NCBI GenBank assembly: GCA_030407315.1
Contig: JALQPE010002303.1
Span: 1-55,456, forward strand
From: Asparagopsis taxiformis
Taxonomy: Eukaryota; Rhodophyta; Florideophyceae; Bonnemaisoniales; Bonnemaisoniaceae
Length of the DNA: 55,456 nt
Reading direction: 5' to 3'
In this document: positions 52,945-55,456 of the stretch, piece after piece
Layout of the letters: each line of letters opens with the position of its first letter
Numbering within the stretch: position 1 is the stretch's first letter
The notes under the pieces: model-generated
Told to the model about the DNA's origin: nothing
What the model saw: the letters and a program-made list of their open reading frames with translations, nothing else
Database searches by the model: none
Made by a program: the position numbers and the translations under genes

Positions 52945-53308
52945 GTGGACGTCTCGGCCACGCGAGGCCCGTCAGGACGCGCCTGAGACACGGGGCCGTG
53001 GCGCCTTTTCGGGTACAATTGCGGACGTGGCAGTTGTCCCGAAAAATCTCGCTTAAACGTGCGCGGCCCGGTTGGCTGATCGATTCGCCACGACGCCGGA
53101 GCGCGCGCGTGCGCTCCGGCTCTTTCGTAATCATCGAGGCCCGCCCGTTGGCATCGTTCGTCAATGCCTCGCTTAGGCGTTTCCCTGCAACGAATGCAGT
53201 GTCCGATTCCACCACGCGGGTGTGCTTCAATTCAGCGCAATACGTGCGTAGGCCGCGGCCCTTTCGTGAATCTGCCAGCGGGCATTACGACAACGGTCGT
53301 CTGAAGGT
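52945..53308. other. Leader between LTR and the antisense ORF of element 2
   Basis: GC-rich, with no supported gene. It is equivalent in position and size to 113-547 in the first element. Confidence 0.4.
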
Positions 53309-53316
53309 TATTTAAG
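53309..53316 (+). promoter_or_regulatory. TATA-like box TATTTAAG of element 2
   Basis: This is the same octamer as at 548-555, 382 bp inside the LTR and about 210 bp before the ATG at 53524. Its recurrence in two diverged elements suggests an internal promoter for the + strand ORF. Confidence 0.5.
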
Positions 53317-53523
53317 CCGCGGCTTAACGTGATAGCGATCGTTGCTCACCCTTCCTCTCACCATCGTCATCCAGGCCGTTGCCTTTCCGTTCTTCCTTAC
53401 CTTTTTCCCCCGCTGGGTACTACTACTTCCGTTCCTTTCGTTCTCTTGTTCCGTTTCGCGCGCGTGGCTGTCTTTTTCGTGCTCGCTGCACTGTTCGTCT
53501 TCGTTGCGTACGAACTAACCACG

Positions 53524-55205
53524 ATGGTTACTACGCGTAGCACCGATACCCATACTCCGCGGCCCGCCGGCTCTGCTGGAGGTGGAGCGAGGAACCCTTC
53601 GCAGGGCGCTCCCTCCCTCGTCGGGGCCGGCGCGCCGCCAGCGACGGAAGCGTCCGTCGCGCCCGCCCCATCCGTTAGGGAGGGTCAAGCCGTTGCTCCT
53701 CAGGCCGTCGCCTCGTCGTCTCGTCCGATGGCTCCGTCTCGCCTGGTGGCTTCCGTGACGCCTACCGAGGCTGCTAGGGCCGATGCCCCACGTGACGATG
53801 ACGCAACGGCGTCCGACTCGGGGAATTCGTCACCCATCATTCCGGATGTCGCGGCCCCGTCGGTGGGTGTAGCCGCGATGGCAGCGGCCGCTCGTTCGCG
53901 TCGTGCTGGGGCGGCGGCCCGCACTGGCGTGCCTCGTCGTGACGGCTCGCCTCGTTCCCCTCGCCAGGATCCTTCGCCGGAGAGTGGTGACCCCGCTGGG
54001 ACAGTCGGCACCGCTTCACGTGGCGGTGTGGCGCTCAACGTAGGCGTCCTGACCCACGCGTGGGCTGCGTTGCCTCGCGTGGCTATCACGAACGACGATC
54101 TCGCCACGTTGGCAAAAGATCGTCTAGACGCCCGTGCGGTTGTCGACTATATGCGTTCCGCCGAGGATACGTGGGGGCGTGAAGCCGGGCATCGTTTCGC
54201 CGTCGGGTCGCCGGGATCGGAACGTTACCAGATCCCGGCGTCGATACGTTGCGACCGCTCGTGGTTGCGTGACGTCAACGACGCGATCTACGTAGACCGC
54301 ATGGACGCGTTCCTGTGGAAGGGAACGCCCGAGGAACCGCCGTTCATCTCGGTGGCGTCCGTATTCGTGTGTCCGCGGACACTTTCCGAGAGGCAACGTG
54401 CCGAATGGAAGACTGCTCTTTCGTTGAGCGTCATCTCCAAGAGCGTGGTGTCGTACGACGACCATTTCGCGCTCCGTCACGTGGACGCGGACGATCACCG
54501 CGTGTCGCACGCGTCGGCTCCGTGGGTCGTCCCGAGCGAGCTCTACTTCCCGCCGTTGCCGGAAGTAGTAGAGGAGTTTCCGTACCCCCGTGGGTCGTCA
54601 ACGTTGCTACCACGCGTGGTGCACTACTTTACCGATGCCGTGAAGGACGCGCCTGCCCCCGTGAAGGAACGTTTCCTCATGGCCGTGGATATCGAACACG
54701 CAGCGATGCTCGCATGCTCGCTGTTCGTGGAACGTCGTGTGTTCGGGCGCGCGTGCCTGCTGCCGGAGTCCACGTTGGACTTCCTGGCCGACTACGAGAT
54801 GCTTCGTGCAATCCCGGTGGACGGCTCTGACACGTTCGTCTCCGTTACCAGCGCGTTGGCTGAGGCTCGCGGCGCCCTTGCGTTGGGGCCGGAATATCTG
54901 GTTATACGCCCCGATTACGCAAGCGGCGATAACCAGGAGTTCGTCTCCGTGCGTAGCGAGGGGGCTTACGTGCCGCGGGTCGCTTCCCGTTCCGAACGCC
55001 GTCGTGGCAATCGTACCGGTTATTTCGGCGGCCTCGGGGGCAACGACCGACCCCGCGGGTCGCGTTCTGGCCGTCGTGGCCATCAAAACGAAGCGCCGCG
55101 TGCGCCGGATCCTCGAGAGATCGTGCCACGCGAGGCTACGGGAGGGGGCAACGTTGCCCGCGTCGGTCGTCCGGATGTGGCCACGCCGGCCGAGCGCGCG
55201 CCACG
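53524..55205 (+). CDS. Antisense accessory ORF of a second Ty3-type element, cut by a nested insertion
   Basis: I take the ATG at 53524 (MVTTRSTDTH) rather than the GTG at 53329, which only adds a hydrophobic leader of unusual codon use. The first 170 residues are Ala/Pro/Ser-rich and disordered. A folded domain of about 300 residues follows (from about VLTHAWAALPRVAITNDDL) with APWVVPSELYF, APVKERFLMAVDIEHAAM, LFVERRVFGRA and LAEARGAL. Then comes an Arg/Gly-rich basic tail (SERRRGN, SGRRGHQ). The domain motifs match the broken + strand ORF at 573-3633 in order and spacing. GC content is much higher than in host genes. The frame is intact up to 55205, where the third CGTCTGTG copy adds 25 foreign residues and a stop. 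The original end, expected to hold a coiled coil, should lie beyond the window. Function unknown. Confidence 0.65.
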
Positions 55206-55456
55206 CGTCTGTGTTTTCGGAAGTGGACGCGGACGTCCAGTCTCTCTAGTACGGGTCCTAGTCGGCCCCGAGATTTACTAGAACAAATGAACGTCCGCGT
55301 CCAAAAAAAATTTTTGGATGCGGACGTCCACTTTCTCTAGTACATATGGCGGAATACTAGGGCCCGACATCCACTTTCTCTAGTACGTTTGGCGGAATAC
55401 TAGGACCCGACATCCACTTTCTCTAGTACATATGGCGGAATACTAGGACCCGACAT
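55206..55456 (-). mobile_element. Inverted-terminus element, copy 3, right end
   Basis: The plus strand reads CGTCTGTGTTTTCGGAAGTG and then the right subterminal sequence of copy 1 in reverse complement, followed by 43-bp repeat units running out of the window. The element is therefore inserted in the opposite orientation to copy 1. It is preceded by CG (55204-55205), the same dinucleotide that flanks copy 1. Confidence 0.85.

Noticed and set aside
53329..53523. GTG-initiated extension with a hydrophobic stretch, possibly a membrane anchor or signal
   Set aside because: It has no ATG and its composition differs from the rest. The ATG at 53524 matches the TRST start of the homologous ORF.

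Overview
The window looks like nuclear DNA of a red alga, probably a florideophyte such as Chondrus. The evidence is as follows. Host genes are long and intronless. A one-helix LHC-like protein has a plastid transit peptide with a phenylalanine close to its start (MSAFVP). There are GT92-type glycosyltransferases, secreted cysteine-repeat proteins and a eukaryotic tRNA-Val. Ty3 chromovirus and Copia retrotransposons are abundant. The organism is an inference; nothing in the window names it.

Layout. (1) 1-23418 is one Ty3/chromovirus LTR retrotransposon on the minus strand: 5' LTR 22759-23418, gag, protease, RT-RNaseH-integrase, chromodomain, polypurine tract and the edge of the 3' LTR at 1-95. 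Between the chromodomain and the 3' LTR it carries a frame-broken ORF on the opposite (+) strand. Its gag is split by an 11.9 kb element with inverted termini (9129-21014). That element holds a long imperfect inverted repeat (arms 10570-13237 and 15858-18035), several tandem arrays and no recognisable transposase. (2) 23419-47563 is the host gene island: a secreted Cys-repeat protein, an NB-ARC/WD40/TIR immune-type receptor, a one-helix LHC-like protein, then decayed or diverged second copies of all three, a secreted basic coiled-coil protein, tRNA-Val, and two divergently arranged GT92-like glycosyltransferases. (3) 47564-51142 is the 5' part of a Copia element, cut inside its reverse transcriptase by a second copy of the inverted-terminus element (51143-52264). 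A second Ty3-like element (LTR 52265-52927, minus orientation) sits inside that copy. It also carries a + strand ORF just inside its LTR, and that ORF is cut by a third copy of the inverted-terminus element (55206 to the window end).

Two connected observations stand out. First, two different Ty3-type elements each carry an ORF antisense to gag-pol between the polypurine tract and pol. Each ORF is preceded by a TATTTAAG box, each begins with a TRST peptide, and the two share a spaced motif pattern (VVPxxEL, VKxR(F/Y)L, VExRxF). This looks like a conserved accessory protein family of red-algal chromoviruses. Second, the element ending in CGTCTGTG has inserted three times, each time into a retrotransposon coding region. 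Restoring the interrupted gag reading frame shows that it makes a 2-bp target duplication.

Most retroelement genes here carry frameshifts or stops. The host genes are intact except for the second receptor and the second one-helix gene.
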